The notes beneath the pieces are model-generated. The model did not search any database. It had not been told where the DNA came from and saw only the letters and a program-made list of their open reading frames with translations. Shown in pieces: positions 11,043 through 23,184 of a DNA stretch of 64,000 nt (positions are counted from its first letter, which is position 1; the number at the start of each line of letters is the position of its first letter). This DNA comes from Symsagittifera roscoffensis (Eukaryota > Xenacoelomorpha > Acoela > Convolutidae), in contig NC_087068.1 of NCBI RefSeq assembly GCF_963678635.1, positions 36,773,436 through 36,837,435 of the forward strand, given 5' to 3'. Made by a program: the position numbers and the translations under genes.

Positions 11043-11403
11043 TGGTTGAAACACTCACCCAACGCTGAAAATTATGTCTATATGGGAAAACAGTAAGTCT
11101 GGATTTACAATTTAATATTTTTTTTAGAAAAAGTGAAAATTAAACAAAACTTGGGGCAAAAGCTGGATATTTTAAGTGCCTTTAAAGCTGAAGAAAATTC
11201 TTTTGGTTCAAAAATCGATTTGGTTGAAACACTCACCAAACGCTGAAAATTATGTCTATATGGGAAAACAGTAAGCCTGGATTTACAATTTTAATATATT
11301 TTTTAGAAAAAGTGAAAAAATTAAACAAAACTTAGGGCCAAACCTGGATGTTGCAAGTGCCTTTAAAGCTAAAGAAAAATTTTTTGGTCCAAAAATCAGT
11401 TTG
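11043..11403 (+). repeat. Tandem duplication of a 178-bp unit
   Basis: TGGTTGAAACACTCACC starts at 11,043 and a near-identical copy at 11,221. Both are followed by CGCTGAAAATTATGTCTATA and the same A/T tail, ending near 11,403. The copies differ by scattered substitutions and small indels. No coding potential is seen. Confidence 0.85.
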
Positions 11404-13475
11404 TTTATCAAAATTTTTGGAAGAAATGAAAATATTTCCTTTTTCGTTTTGTCTTCCTTCTATCCTCCGCACGCAATGTAAAACACTAAGGATCTAATTA
11501 TGATCTCGTATACTATAAGTAGGACCCAAATGCTGGCTTCAATTCACTATGGAACGATTTTAATTAGCACTTACTCTACGCGTGCTTTAAGAATGAAACA
11601 TATAGCTCGGTAATTCTTTCAAAAATTATTTTTAAAGTTTGTCAACAACATTTCGTAAGAAGTCAATATTACTGCATAAAAAACCACCCTACACACATTA
11701 ATTTTGAAAGCCGCAACAAAAATATGACTTGTTTTTTGTAGACTCAATTCTAATGACTCAGGCAATATGACTTTTTTCTCCTTTTTGCGATCTTTAATTG
11801 CTTTTTGTTGAACTTAATAGTTCCGACTTTCGAAGAAAATGACCGAATATTTGTGCTCGGATTGGTTTTTTTTTCAAACAATTATCGATTTTTCACCTGA
11901 ACTTTTTCGACTAAAACTATATCGTTGCCTTGAGCTGGAATTTAAAAAAATTCTAATGTGATTGTTTTTTGTAATGTTACAGGGGTTGTAAGATTGGCAG
12001 TTTGGCCAAATTTGGACAATTAATGCGCGATATATTACATACTAGTAACACAACGATGAAGCGGATACATAATACGTCCAATCAATTATCGTTCCAAATT
12101 GAATTGAGGCGCGCTATTCCATTTGTTTATTTATATTCTATATGCAAAATATATCATTTTGTGCTTTATATGGCGTGCGGGGGATGATTTTTTAAAAATG
12201 GAAAAAAATCGTGTTTTTTGAAATTAAATTTATAAAATTTTTTCATGCGAACAGTACACTGTAGACCTCAAAAAAGCAGTCCTAAATTTCAAGGTTTCGT
12301 TTTGATACGAACAGACGAGCTGTCTGTTTTCAAATTTCTGATAGAAAAGAATTTCGTATGGACTATTGACCAGATATGCAATTTTTTAGAAACTGCAACA
12401 GAAAAAAAAACAACTGGATTAGTTCACAACAAAATTCACCCACTATTCTCAAACCTGATCCAATTTGCTTTTCTATTATGTTCTGATCCCATTTATTTTT
12501 TCGTTTTCAAAAATTCTCCTATAAATTTTTAAAATCAACTGAATGTAACATGAAAATTAATTTTTAACAAGACATATTGGTACTAAAAATAGATAAATAT
12601 GTTGGATGGTATTTTGTTGATTAACTCCAAAAATATTCAAAATGTTGAACCCTGACTGTTCGTCATTCACCAAAATTTGTAATGAAGTTTTGACCGAAAT
12701 TTCATTACAACCGAATATAGTTTGGCCCACTAATTTATGTTGGAAAAAAATAGTACATGTTGAAGGAGGAATGAATTGCGCAAACAATAAATCGACTGCC
12801 AAAAATTGTTCCGCTTTGTTTGAGTAGCAAAAATGAACTGACCGCAGAGAAAGTTTGAAAGCCTTAGTCGATCAAGGAAGGTTATTTGGCAATATCTTGT
12901 AGTTTGTTGCAAACGAGGGGGTTTTCTTGCGAGATATTGGTTCTTGAAATAAAATATATAATCATGTTTGAGCTGAAACGTTTTAGAAAGTCTGAACATT
13001 TCGGAAAGTTAAGCTGATGATTTTTTTTTAGTTGCTCCAACAGTAAGAGCTCAAGTAGAAACTGCGAATAGGAGTTCAATTATATTCCACAATGTCGATT
13101 GGATACCACATAGACACTCATGTACCGAGATTCAGAAAATTAATTTGTCAAATTGCAAGATCTGAAGTCGAAAGATTAGATGGCCGAAGTGATTGACAAA
13201 AGTAGATTTGCAAAAATTTAACTTTTGTTTTGAGCTCATTGGTTTTCTTTAGTATAATTCAAATTCATCGAATAATCTTGTGCTTTAATCGATTAAGGGT
13301 TGAACTTTACCCGATTAACATTTTCAATTGTAAATACTCTATAATATCATTAGAAAAGGGAATAAAAACTGTAAACTTTTTCTGACCTTTGAGAATTCGA
13401 GTTAAAAAAATTAGTATTATACGTTTGAACAGAAATAAAATTTTGATAAACCTGAATTTTTCGACATATTTTCAG

Positions 13476-13758
13476 TTCATCAAAATGTCAGTGTTAAATT
13501 TTTTTTTGCAACTTTTGAACCTCGGTACGGACTCCTCGTGGCCACGTCTTACTGTGATCGACTCATCAAAATTATCTGACACCTCAACTTCTTCTCCTGC
13601 TCTAAAAATCTTTGATGAGCGGTTATTGTATTGGGAACTTCCAATTCTCATTGGTGGCTTGGCTCCAGGAACCGAATACAACCTTACTGTTACTGGTTTA
13701 GTTCGTCACTGTCCAAATGGCGATGAGAACTAGGTCTACTCAAGACTTATTTGCACAG
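13476..13758 (+). pseudogene. Broken FN3-like pseudo-exon in X1
   Basis: An acceptor (TATTTTCAG at 13,467-13,475) and a possible donor (GTTTGA at 13,759) enclose 283 bp. Phase 1 at both ends gives FN3-like text: first FEPRYGLLVATSYCDR, then after a one-base frame change near 13,560-13,580, GGLAPGTEYNLTVTGLVRHC. A TAG stop lies just after NGDEN at about 13,731-13,733. The arrangement parallels the intact exon at 7,849 (same phase, cysteines in similar places, about 50 bp shorter). The AG and GT survive although the reading frame is destroyed, so this looks like a duplicated host exon that decayed after leaving its gene or becoming redundant. Confidence 0.6.
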
Positions 13759-14282
13759 GTTTGACACATAGTTTTCGTAGTTCATTGAATCCTAAGAAGC
13801 TCAAAAAGCGAAGCAGCTAAAATATCATGCAAAGTTGCTTACAGCTATTCAAAATGAATTTTTTGTATTATTTAAATTCTTCTAATCTCATATTTCGTAA
13901 GCAATTTAAAAATTGTTTTTTCTTCAGACCCTTTTATTAATAACAATTTTAATGAGAGTTAAACAAGCACAATAGGAACGTCAAATTTAAAATTTAGTTT
14001 GAATTACAGTAATCAAATCGGTGGAGCAATTTAGCGTAATTTTTAGGTTTTGCAAATAAATCTGTATTGTTAAGTTTCAAAAATTAGGAAATCTTGAAGC
14101 AAGGCTACGCAATAGCGTAAAATATCTAAATTGTTTTGTTAAATTGGTAAAAAAAAAGACTCAAAAGATAAGGTTGATGAAAAAAGCAACGGAAGCAAAT
14201 TCAACTTTTCGTGAAAAACTTTTGAATTTGTTCAAAAATCTCCAATCTGCAGCGGCTATTTTCAATGAAATCAACTTGGTTT

Positions 14283-14720
14283 AAGAACCTGTACAAGAGT
14301 ATCGACAGTTTTTTGCTTATCAACATCGACAAGTTGATCCTAAATGAGTTATGTATGATGTTTAACTCATAGAGTAATTTCGGATAGGGTACACCGTCTG
14401 CTCGTCACGCTATCTTATTTTCGGCCGGATAGATTCGTGCAACTTCTTAGTCTAATACCGATCCTAATCTTACTCTTATATCTACTAGTCTCAGGGTGTT
14501 TAAGAACCTGTACAAGAGTATCGACAGTTTTTTGCTTATCAACATCGACAAGTTGATCCTAAATGAGTTATGTATGATGTTTAACTCATAGAGTAATTTC
14601 GGATAGGGTACACCGTCTGCTCGTCACGCTATCTTATTTTCGGCCGGATAGATTCGTGCAACTTCTTAGTCTAATACCGATCCTAATCTTACTCTTATAT
14701 CTACTAGTCTCAGGGTGTTT
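14283..14720 (+). repeat. 219-bp tandem duplication across the solo LTR edge
   Basis: Two copies (14,283-14,501 and 14,502-14,720), each beginning AAGAACCTGTACAAGAGTAT, appear identical by eye. X2 has only one, at about 23,708-23,926. The duplication covers the flank and the first part of a family B LTR. Confidence 0.9.
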
Positions 14721-14971
14721 AACTAGTTTCTGCTAGGCTCAATAGATCTAGAGTATACTGGTATTATTGCGGCTGCTTAAGTACTCGGGAGAGGCAACTA
14801 ATTTCTAAGTTAAATTCAAATCTCTCTGGTGCTGTAATTACAAGTAATTTCAGCACTTACAAATCAGTAGGTTGTTAGTTAGATGAATCATGACTGGTTA
14901 ATATTAAATATTTTACAGTGGTAAAATATCTAATTTATGAAATAATAAAATGTAGCTTAGATCAGGTTCCA
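14564..14971 (-). mobile_element. Solo LTR of family B in X1
   Basis: On the plus strand it runs from TGAGTTATGTATGATG to GATCAGGTTCCA (408 bp), so on its own strand it begins TGGAACCTGATC and ends ATAACTCA, with TG...CA ends. It matches the LTRs of B2 (33,805-34,183 and 37,798-38,152) and B3 (59,597-59,997). No internal region is attached, which is what LTR-LTR recombination leaves. A truncated duplicate of its edge lies at 14,345-14,501. Confidence 0.8.
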
Positions 14972-15416
14972 AATCCTACAAGACAAGGTTCCGTCAAAAT
15001 AATGAAACATTTCAGCTGATCTTACAATTTTTGTTATGTTTGAAAAAAAACGATGAAATTTTGAGTAAAATTTCTTTTTGTTAATTAGTTTTGAGCGCAT
15101 AACAATGGTAAGCTTTCAAGTTACTCTTTTTAGCCAATGCCAAACCCAAAAGTTTTTTTTTGTAATTTTGAAAAAAAAACCAGTTGCATATTTTCGAGAC
15201 TAGGAAGGTTTTGCTTTGCTCATTAGCATTGAAGGTAGACCACGGGTCATATTTTATTAAATATAATATGTTTAGTATACTTTTGAAGAAATATAGTTTA
15301 CAAATCGAAGGTGATAAAAGTTACCATACCACTGTTTTATGAGAAAACTCAGTTGAAGTTCTGGCTGGTTACTATCATGGATTGAAACTTTCTAACATAA
15401 ACGCACTATATAGTGA

Positions 15417-15558
15417 AAGGGTACTTATCAGTAGAGTAACGGCTTTCTTTTTCTTTCTTCGTTTACCAAGTTAATTCAGCCTGTCTGAGTTTCCCCTCGA
15501 TGTGTCCCACTCGTCTGGAATTTGTGGTTTGTTGAATTAGTTTCTTGGTTTCAATAAA
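15417..15558 (+). promoter_or_regulatory. LTR-like promoter and poly(A) signal in Y1
   Basis: The perfect palindrome CACTATATAGTG (from 15,414) contains a TATA box. TCAGT, the arthropod-type initiator consensus, lies at 15,438-15,442, about 23 bases downstream. AATAAA at 15,553-15,558 would end a short R region. The same layout recurs in Y2, Y3 and Y4. Function is inferred from the motifs only. Confidence 0.4.
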
Positions 15559-16053
15559 ACAAAAAGAAGGTTTGTTTTGATTTTCGGGATACTTCAAACC
15601 GAGGCAATTTATTGGGAGCTGGGAATACCCACGTGGCTTGCTTCTATCTGGGTAGACAGTTAAATCCAGTGACAGGCGGTAAGGCCCACGATTAATTCTA
15701 CAGCAGTTTTGAAGAATGTATGAAACCTTCCTTCCTTTTTACCAACTGTTTGTGTTTGCAGTAAGACTCAAAATGATTCCAGGAGAAAACCAATCAGGTT
15801 AGTTTTTAAAAATTAATTCGCACAATGACGCGCACGACGCATCTAGCTGCATTGACTTTCAACCAATCAGACAATGTCGTTTCGCGGCATTGTTATGTAA
15901 TTGGGTACTCGGGTGATAAAATATGTGGTTTCAGATTCTCAAATAAAATCAGGTTCAAACCTGTCCGTACACGACACATTTTTTAAATTTTGGGTAAATG
16001 AGCCATGTATGTAGGGATGGGGTGATTAAGTTATACACTACTGAAGTCTATGG

Positions 16054-16584
16054 AAAAAATGCTTATCATAAAAAATTGATACAAAATTATAAAAAATGTT
16101 TTAAAAATTTTAATGAACATTTTGCTCTACTTGCCTCTGTTGAAGCTTTCTGGTCATTAAAAAAGTGATTTAAAACTTTTATAAAAATCTTATCATACAA
16201 TTTTTTTTTAATTTTCATCAAATTTTCGTTACTTGTTTGGTATATAATTCCATGTGAAAAAAAAGTTATAAGTAGTTTTTATAATTGTAATTACCAAATG
16301 CAGCTAATCTGCGTGGTAACTGCCAGTTACACTCTGGGTTGTCTTATGACAAAAAATCTTTGGCTAGTGTTTCGGTTGAAATACGAAATTTCGAAACAAA
16401 ATTTTTTTGATTTTTCAATTATCATTTCAATTTCATAGTATGGAAAAAACGTATCATACAATTTCAATTATGGAAAAATGCTTTTTTTGCTATTTTCATA
16501 CACTTACTTTTGCTCTACGAAATTGTATGAAAGAGTATGATAAGCATTTTTTTCATTTTGAAGTTTGTATGATAAGCATTTTTT
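16054..16584. mobile_element. MITE-like palindromic element in Y1
   Basis: AAAAAATGCTTATCATA at 16,054 is the exact inverse of TATGATAAGCATTTTTT at about 16,568-16,584. Inside, further inverted pairs (ATCATACAATTTCA against TGAAATTGTATGA-like strings) make most of the right half self-complementary. There is no transposase. Copies sit at the same place in Y2 (about 17,690-18,222), Y3 (about 19,324-19,856), Y4 (about 25,258-25,792) and Y6 (about 53,472-54,007); Y5 keeps only the right part. Confidence 0.6.
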
Positions 16585-19500
16585 GTCAAACCGGGACAAT
16601 TATGAAGCCTTTTAAAACCCTATTTACAAGCACAGTAGAAAAACTCTAACATTTTGTGGTGTTGCCATTTATATGTTTTAGCCAAAATTCTAGCAAAGAA
16701 GTCAGCTGTGATCTACGCTCATGTCGAGTAAATGATGAAAGTGGTAGGAAGTGAATTAGATGAAGACGTCTTAATTCGAGCTGAGAGAGAGAAAGAGATA
16801 GCAATGGAGAGATGAGGCAGCACACATATTGGGCTCAAAGAGAGTTTAAGGTTTTAAGGAAAATTCAGAGAATAGAATTTCAAGATTCAAAGCTCGTTCA
16901 GTTTTGTCATGAGATCGGAGTAAGCTACGATGAAGTGTTTTCTCCTTTAGTCAAATATACAAAATAATATGTTTCGTGAGAAACCTCAGTTGAAGTTCTG
17001 GCTGGTTACTATCATGGATTGAAACTTTCTAACATAAACGCACTATATAGTGAAAGGGTACTTATCAGTAGAGTAACGGCTTTCTTTTTCTTTCTTCGTT
17101 TACCAAGTTAATTCAGCCTGTCTGAGTTTCCCCTCAATGTGTCCCACTCGTCTGGAATTTGTGTTTTGTTGAATTAGTTTCTTGGTTTCAATAAAATAAA
17201 AAAAGGTTTGTTTTGATTTTCGGGATACTTCAAACCGGGGCAATTTATTGGGAGCTGGGAATACCCACGTGGCTTGCTTCTATCTGGGTAGACAGTTAAA
17301 TCCATTGACAGGCGGTAAGGCCCACGATTAATTCTACAGCAGTTTTGAAGAATGTATGAAACCTTCCTTCCTTTTTACCAACTGTTTGTGTTTGCAGTAA
17401 GACTCAAAATGATTCCAGGAGAAAACCAATCAGGTTAGTTTTTAAAAATTAATTGGTACAATGACGTGCACGACGCATCTAGCTGCATTGACTTTCAACC
17501 AATCAGACAATGTCGTTTCGCGGCATTGTTATGTAATTGGGTACTCGGGTGACAAAATATGTGGTTTCAGATTCTCAAATAAGATCAGGTTCAAACCTGT
17601 CCGTACACGACACATTTTTTAAATTTTGGGTAAATGAGCCATGTATGTAGGGATGGGGTGAATAAGTTATACACCACTGAAGTCTATGAAAAAAATGCTT
17701 ATCATAAAAAATTGATACAAAATTATAAAAAATGTTTTAAAAATTTTAATGAACATTTTGCTCTACTTGCCTCTGTTGAAGCTTTCTGGTCATTAAAAAA
17801 GTGATTTAAAAACTTTTATAAAAATCTTATCATACAATTTTTTTTAAATTTTCATCAAATTTTCGTTACTTGTTTGGTATATAATTCCATGTGAAAAAAA
17901 AGTTATAATTAGTTTTTATAATTATAATTACCAAATGCAGCTAATCTGCGTGGTAACTGCCAGTTACACTCTGGGTTGTCTTATGACAAAAAATCTTTGG
18001 CTAGTGTTTCGGTTGAAACACGAAATTTCGAAACAAAATTTTTTTGATTTTTCAATTATCATTTCAATTTCATAGTATGGAAAAAACGTATCATACAATT
18101 TCATTTATGGAAAAATGCTTTTTTTGCTATTTTCATACACTTACTTTTGCTCTACGAAATTGTATGAAAGAGTATGATAAGCATTTTTTTCATTTTGAAG
18201 TTTGTATGATAAGCATTTTTCGTCAAACCGGGACAATTATGAAGCCTTTTAAAACCCTATTTACAAGCACAGTAGAAAAACTCTAACATTTTGTGGTGTT
18301 GCCATTTATATGTTTTAGCCAAAATTCTAGCAAAGAAGTCAGCTGTGATCTACGCTCATGTCGAGTAAATGATGAAAGTGGTAGGAAGTGAATTAGATGA
18401 AGACGTCTTAATTCGAGCTGAGAGAGAGAAAGAGATAGCAATGGAGAGATGAGGCAGCACACATATTGGGCTCAAAGAGAGTTTAAGGTTTTAAGGAAAA
18501 TTCAGAGAATAGAATTTCAAGATTCAAAGCTCGTTCAGTTTTGTCATGAGATCGGAGTAAGCTACGATGAAGTGTTTTCTCCTTTAGTCAAATATACAAA
18601 ATAATATGTTTCATGAGAAACCTCAGTTGAAGTGCTGGCTGGTTACTATCATGGATTGAAACTTTCTAACATAAACGCACTATATAGTGAAAGGGTACTT
18701 ATCAGTAGAGTAACGGCTTTCTTTTTCTTTCTTCGTTTACCAAGTTAATTCAGCCTGTCTGAGTTTCCCCTCAATGTGTCCCACTCGTCTGGAATTTGTG
18801 TTTTGTTGAATTAGTTTCTTGGTTTCAATAAAATAAAAAAATTTTGTTTTGATTTTCGGGATACTTCAAACCGGGGCAATTTATTGGGAGCTGGGAATAC
18901 CCACGTGGCTTGCTTCTATCTGGGTAGACAGTTAAATCCATTGACAGGCGGTAAGGCCCACGATTAATTCTACAGCAGTTTTGAAGAATGTATGAAACCT
19001 TCCTTCCTTTTTACCAACTGTTTGTGTTTGCAGTAAGACTCAAAATGATTCCAGGAGAAAACCAATCAGGTTAGTTTTTAAAAATTAATTCGTACAATGA
19101 CGCGCACGACGCATCTAGCTGCATTGACTTTCAACCAATCAGACAATGTCGTTTCGCGGCATTGTTATGTAATTGGGTACTCGGGTGATAAAATATGTGG
19201 TTTCAGATTCTCAAATAAGATCAGGTTCAAACCTGTCCGTACACGACACATTTTTAAAATTTTGAGTAAATGAGCCATGTATGTAGGGATGGGGTGATTA
19301 AGTTATACACTACTGAAGTCTATGGAAAAAATGCTTATCATAAAAAATTGATACAAAATTATAAAAAATGTTTTAAAAATTTTAATGAACATTTTGCTCT
19401 ACTTGCCTCTGTTGAAGCTTTCTGGTCATTAAAAAAATGATTTAAAAACTTTTATAAAAATCTTATCATACAATTTTTTTTAAATTTTCATCAAATTTTC

Positions 19501-20084
19501 GTTACTTGTTTGGTATATAATTCCATGTGAAAAAAAAGTTATAATTAGTTTTTATAATTATAATTACCAAATGCAGCTAATCTGCGTGGTAACTGCCAGT
19601 TACACTCTGGGTTGTCTTATGACAAAAAATCTTTGGCTAGTGTTTCGGTTGAAACACGAAATTTCGAAACAAAATTTTTTTGATTTTTCAATTATCATTT
19701 CAATTTCATAGTATGGAAAAAACGTATCATACAATTTCATTTATGGAAAAATGCTTTTTTTGCTATTTTCATACACTTACTTTTGCTCTATGAAATTGTA
19801 TGAAAGAGTATGATAAGCATTTTTTTCATTTTGAAGTTTGTATGATAAGCATTTTTTGTCAAACCGGGACAATTATGAAGCCTTTTAAAACCCTATTTAC
19901 AAGCACAGTAGAAAAACTCTAACATTTTGTGGTGTTGCCATTTATATGTTTTAGCCAAAATTCTAGCAAAGAAGTCAGCTGTGATCTACGCTCATGTCGA
20001 GTAAATGATGAAAGTGGTAGGAAGTGAATTAGATGAAGACGTCTTAATTCGAGCTGAGAGAGAGAAAGAGATAGCAATGGAGAG

Positions 20085-20243
20085 ATGAGGCAGCACACAT
20101 ATTGGGCTCAAAGAGAGTTTAAGGTTTTAAGGAAAATTCAGAGAATAGAATTTCAAGATTCAAAGCTCGTTCTGTTTTGTCATGAGATCGGAGTAAGCTA
20201 CGATGAAGTGTTTTCTCCTTTAGTCAAATATACAAAACAATTT
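20085..20243 (+). pseudogene. Ty1/copia reverse transcriptase relic in Y3
   Basis: The frame shows EFKVLRKIQRIEFQDSKLV followed by GVSYDEVFSPLVKYTK. The copia family has a WVFKVKR...YKARLVA...GxDYDEVFSPVVK pattern at the start of its reverse transcriptase. The fit to the second half is close; the first is degenerate (KLV for KARLV). Y1 and Y2 carry the same text near 16,814-16,968 and 18,451-18,605. About 50 residues survive, with no catalytic YVDD, protease or integrase, and the repeat junction cuts it off after KYTK. Confidence 0.55.
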
Positions 20244-20897
20244 GTTATTGTTCCGACTTTCGAAAAAAAACTGAATATTTAAGCTCGGTGAAGTTTTTTT
20301 ACTCAGTCAATTTTCAACGATCGAAATATCAATTTTCAACAAAAAATTTTGTTCATCATTGAAAATAGCGTTTTCTTGAGTTCAAATGTAAAAAGATATT
20401 TAACCTCAGATTATTTTCAATAAAGTTCTGGGGGCTTGAAATTGCCAAAATTGCCATGTTCTGGACTACGTTATGCGCGCTTTAAATAGTTCATTCATAA
20501 TGCTTAGAACATAATACGAGTTATTTGTGCGTGGCAAAATATCCCGCACAACAAAATTGTTCCAAATTGAAACAAGACTGCTCGTACCAGGGCGAATCAG
20601 ACGACAGTTCAAACAAGATGAAGATACTTTATGTAGAAACGGAGAAAGGTGGGAAAGAAACGGACAACACAATCAACAAAGCTACACAGGAAGAACATGA
20701 GAAATTGGAGGAAGACAACATTAATGGAGAAGCAAAAGAACTAAATAAATGACATGACATCTGAGAAGAAAGATTGCAAGCACAAGTTGTCAAGGGACTA
20801 TAAAACTCAAATTTAAAACGACTTGTTCAAAATTCCTGTCAAAGAGGAGTGTCATCCGGTACGGATAGATAAACTCAGCATCATTGATATGAATTGT
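20237..20897 (+). repeat. Array module Z, copy 1 (foldback end plus family C 3' end)
   Basis: The module begins with the foldback-type block TTCCGACTTTCG and runs to AAACAAGACTGCTCGTACCA at about 20,573. It then continues as the 3' end of a family C element (20,595-20,849, matching 52,588-52,839), including the polypurine-like AAAGAGGAG and the first 47 bases of the C LTR (TGTCATCCGGTACGG from 20,850). The LTR is cut where X2 begins at 20,898, and this junction is identical at 26,831/26,832. Confidence 0.8.
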
Positions 20898-22900
20898 ACG
20901 CAATGTAAAACACTAAGGATCTAATTATGATCTCGTATACTATAAGTAGGACCCAAATGCTGGCTTCAATTCACTATGGAACGATTTTAATTAGCACTTA
21001 CTCTACGCGTGCTTTAAGAATGAAACATATAGCTCGGTAATTCTTTCAAAAATTATTTTTAAAGTTTGTCAATAACATTTCGTAAAAAGTCAATATTACT
21101 GCATAAAAAACCACCCTACACACATTAATTTTGAAAACCGCAACAAAAATATGACTTGTTTTTTGTAGACTCAATTCTAATGACTCAGGCAATTTGACTT
21201 TTTTCTCCTTTTTGCGATCTTTAATTGCTTTTTGTTGAACTTAATAGTTCCGACTTTCGAAGAAAATGACCGAATATTTGTGCTCGGATTGGTTTTTTTT
21301 TCAAACAATTATCGATTTTTCACCTGAACTTTTTCGACTAAAACTATATCGTTGCCTTGAGCTGGAATTTAAAAAAATTCTAATGTGATTGTTTTTTGTA
21401 ATGTTACAGGGGTTGTAAGATTGGCAGTTTGGCCAAATTTGGACAATTAATACGCGATATATTACATACTAGTAACACAACGATGAAGCGGATACATAAT
21501 ACGTCCTATCAATTATTGTTCCAAATTGAATTGAGGCGCGCTATTCCATTTGTTTATTTATATTCTATATGCAAAATATATCATTTTGTGCTTTATATGG
21601 CGCGCGGGGGATGATTTTTTAAAAATGGAAAAAATCGTGTTTTTTGAAATTAAATTTATAAAATTTTTTCATGCGAACAGTACACTGTAGACCTCAAAAA
21701 AGCAGTCCGAAATTTCAAGGTTTCGTTTTGATACGAACAAACGAGCTGTCTGTTTTCAAATTTCTGATAGAAAAGAATTTTGTATGGACTATTGACCAGA
21801 TATGCAATTTTTTAGAAACTGCAACAGAAAAAAAAACAACTGGATTAGTTCACAACAAAATTCACCCAATATTCTCAAACCTGATCCAATTTGCTTTTTT
21901 ATTATGTTCTGATCCCATTTATTTTTTCGTTTTCAAAAATTCTCCTATAAATTTCCAAAATCAACTGAATGTAACATGAAAATTAATTTTTAACAAGACA
22001 TATTGGTACTAAAAATAGATAAATATGTTGGATGGTATTTTGTTGATTAACTCCAAAAATATTCAAAATGTTGAAACCTGACTGTTCGTCATTCACCAAA
22101 ATTTGTAATGAAGTTTTGACCGAAATTTCATTACAACCGAATATAGTTTGGCCCACTAATTTATGTTGGAAAAAAATAGAACATGTTGAAGGAGGAATGA
22201 ATTGCGCAAACAAAAAATCGACTGCCAAAACTTGTTCCGCTTTGTTTGAGTAGCAAAAATGAACTGACCGCAGAGAAAGTTTGAAAGCCTTTGTCGATCA
22301 AGGAAGGTTATTTGGCAATATCTTGTAGTTTGTTGCAAACGAGGGGGTTTTCTTGCGAGATCTTGGTTCTTGAAATAAAATATATAATCATGTTTGAGCT
22401 GAAACGTTTTAGAAAGTCTGAACATTTCGGAAAGTTAAGCTGATGATTTTTTTTAGTTGCTCCAACAGTAAGAGCTCAAGTAGAAACTGTGAATAGGAGT
22501 TCAATTATATTCCACAATGTCGATTGGATACCACATAGACACTCATGTACCGAGATTCAGAAAATTAATTTGTCAAATTGCAAGATCTGAAGTCGAAAGA
22601 TTAGATGGCCGAAGTGATTGACAAAAGTAGATTTGCAAAAATTTAACTTTTGTTTTGAGCTCATTGGTTTTCTTTAGTATAATTCAAATTCATCGAATAA
22701 TCTTGTGCTTTAATCGATTAAGGGTTGAACTTTACCCGATTAACATTTTCAATTGTAAATACTCTATAATATCATTAGAAAAGGGAATAAAAACTGTAAA
22801 CTTTTTCTGAATTTTGAGGATTCGAGTTAAAAAAATTAGTATTATACGTTTGAACAGAAATAAAATTTTGATAAACCTGAATTTTTCGACATATTTTCAG

Positions 22901-23184
22901 TTCATCAAAATGTCAGTGTTAAATTTTTTTTTTGCAACTTTTGAACCTCGGTACGGACTCCTCGTGGCCACGTCTTACTGTGATCGACTCATCAAAATTA
23001 TCTGACACCTCAACTTCTTCTCCTGCTCTAAAAATCTTTGATGAGCGGTTATTGTATTGGGAACTTCCAATTCTCATTGGTGGCTTGGCTCCAGGAACCG
23101 AATACAACCTTACTGTTACTGGTTTAGTTCGTCACTGTCCAAATGGCGATGAGAACTAGGTCTACTCAAGACTTATTTGCACAG
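22901..23184 (+). pseudogene. Broken FN3-like pseudo-exon in X2
   Basis: This is the second copy of the X1 pseudo-exon with the same splice-like borders, frame change and TAG stop. It has one extra T in the T run near 22,923-22,934, so it is 284 bp long and carries an additional frame change relative to X1. Confidence 0.6.

Larger units (their letters stand above)
11471..15332 (+). repeat. Array module X, copy 1
   Basis: The module starts ACGCAATGTAAAACACTAAG and is nearly identical to X2 (20,898-24,538); its first 1.2 kb also matches X3 (26,832-28,043). It contains a decayed foldback half (about 11,820-12,310, with TTCCGACTTTCG and the CGCGATATA motif), an FN3-like pseudo-exon at 13,476-13,758, and a family B solo LTR at 14,564-14,971. 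Only this copy has a 219-bp internal tandem duplication (14,283-14,720). The copies differ by only a few substitutions per few hundred bases, so amplification is recent. Confidence 0.9.
15333..20236 (+). repeat. Three tandem Y units of 1,637 bp (Y1, Y2, Y3)
   Basis: Units start at 15,333, 16,970 and 18,607, each with TGTTTYATGAGAAA, so the period is 1,637 bp exactly at both steps. In order a unit holds a promoter-like block (TATA, TCAGT), an AATAAA, a possible short spliced leader (GTTTGCAG ... CAATCAG/GTTAGT), a MITE with 17-bp inverted ends, and a Ty1/copia RT relic ending SPLVKYTK. X2 and Z neighbours carry a single Y. The unit looks like the LTR plus 5' part of a copia-like element multiplied in tandem. 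Confidence 0.85.

Noticed and set aside
12557-13079. Several 60-95 codon frames in module X, repeated at 21,983-22,425
   Set aside because: They recur only because the module is duplicated; they overlap on both strands and have no motif.
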